From Candidatus Aenigmatarchaeota archaeon (lineage in GTDB: Archaea > Aenigmatarchaeota > Aenigmatarchaeia > QMZP01), in NCBI GenBank assembly GCA_003663225.1, contig QMZP01000059.1:1-5991 (forward strand): a DNA stretch of 5,991 nt, read 5' to 3'. The position numbers and the translations under genes are program-made. Below the pieces are notes generated by a model, which saw only the letters and a program-made list of their open reading frames with translations, did no database searches and was not told the origin of the DNA. Positions within the stretch are counted from its first letter, which is position 1, and every line of letters starts with the position of its first letter. This document shows, one piece after another, positions 5,913 through 5,991 of the stretch.

Positions 5913-5991
5913 ATGGAGTTACTTTCCCCCGCCGGTAGCATGAAATCAATCAAGACAGCGATATTTTCCGGTGCGGATAGCGTCTATTTCG
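5913..5991 (+). CDS. Peptidase U32-family protein, N-terminal fragment
   Basis: Only the first 26 codons lie in the window. MELLSPAGSMKS is followed by IKTAIFSGADSVYF, which closely matches the conserved opening of the U32 family (typically MELLAPAG, about ten residues, then GADAVYFG). Some members of this family are collagenase-like proteases. Others act in tRNA or rRNA hydroxylation or in ubiquinone hydroxylation and carry an Fe-S cluster bound by C-terminal cysteines, which cannot be seen here. The subgroup therefore cannot be decided. It starts four bases after the glycosyltransferase stop and has its own Shine-Dalgarno site, so it is probably co-transcribed. That may reflect compact gene packing rather than shared function. 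Confidence 0.82.
   Translation, partial: MELLSPAGSMKSIKTAIFSGADSVYF

Overview
The window looks archaeal. Genes that begin a transcription unit have a TATA-type box centred about 25-30 bases before the start codon and no Shine-Dalgarno site, as in leaderless archaeal transcripts. Genes inside operons overlap or nearly touch, and two of them have recognisable Shine-Dalgarno sites. Codon use is rich in ATA, AGA and AGG. A small secreted protein with repeated Cys-x11-Cys units resembles proteins often seen in DPANN-type archaea, but assignment to that group is a low-confidence inference.

Layout. Positions 1-3423 (minus strand) hold a three-gene operon read right to left: a B12-type radical SAM enzyme (3423-2041), a FemAB/GNAT-like acyl- or aminoacyl-transferase (2051-1128), and a stand-alone asparagine-synthetase domain that runs off the left edge (1128-1). 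A radical SAM/SPASM protein (3474-4391, plus) diverges from this operon. The only sizeable gap between the two units contains a perfect 10-bp TATA palindrome that is correctly placed for both start codons. Converging on the SPASM gene, three bases away, is a Cys-rich membrane-anchored protein (5024-4395, minus). Its natural N-terminus appears to lie further upstream in another frame, so this copy looks frameshifted. Diverging from that is a DPM1-like family 2 glycosyltransferase (5177-5908, plus), followed after four bases by the start of a peptidase U32-family gene that runs off the right edge.

How the genes may work together. Two radical SAM enzymes share one promoter region. One is co-transcribed with a FemAB-like transferase and an ATP-dependent amide-forming enzyme, and a polyprenyl-phosphate-type glycosyltransferase lies close by. 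This set fits synthesis or tailoring of a surface glycan, lipid or peptide better than central metabolism. FemAB-like and AsnB-like proteins also occur together in bacterial exosortase/PEP-CTERM loci. No substrate, precursor peptide, transporter or sortase is visible here, so the pathway is a hypothesis. No RNA genes, CRISPR arrays, insertion sequences or convincing terminators were seen. No gene-free stretch exceeds 300 bases.
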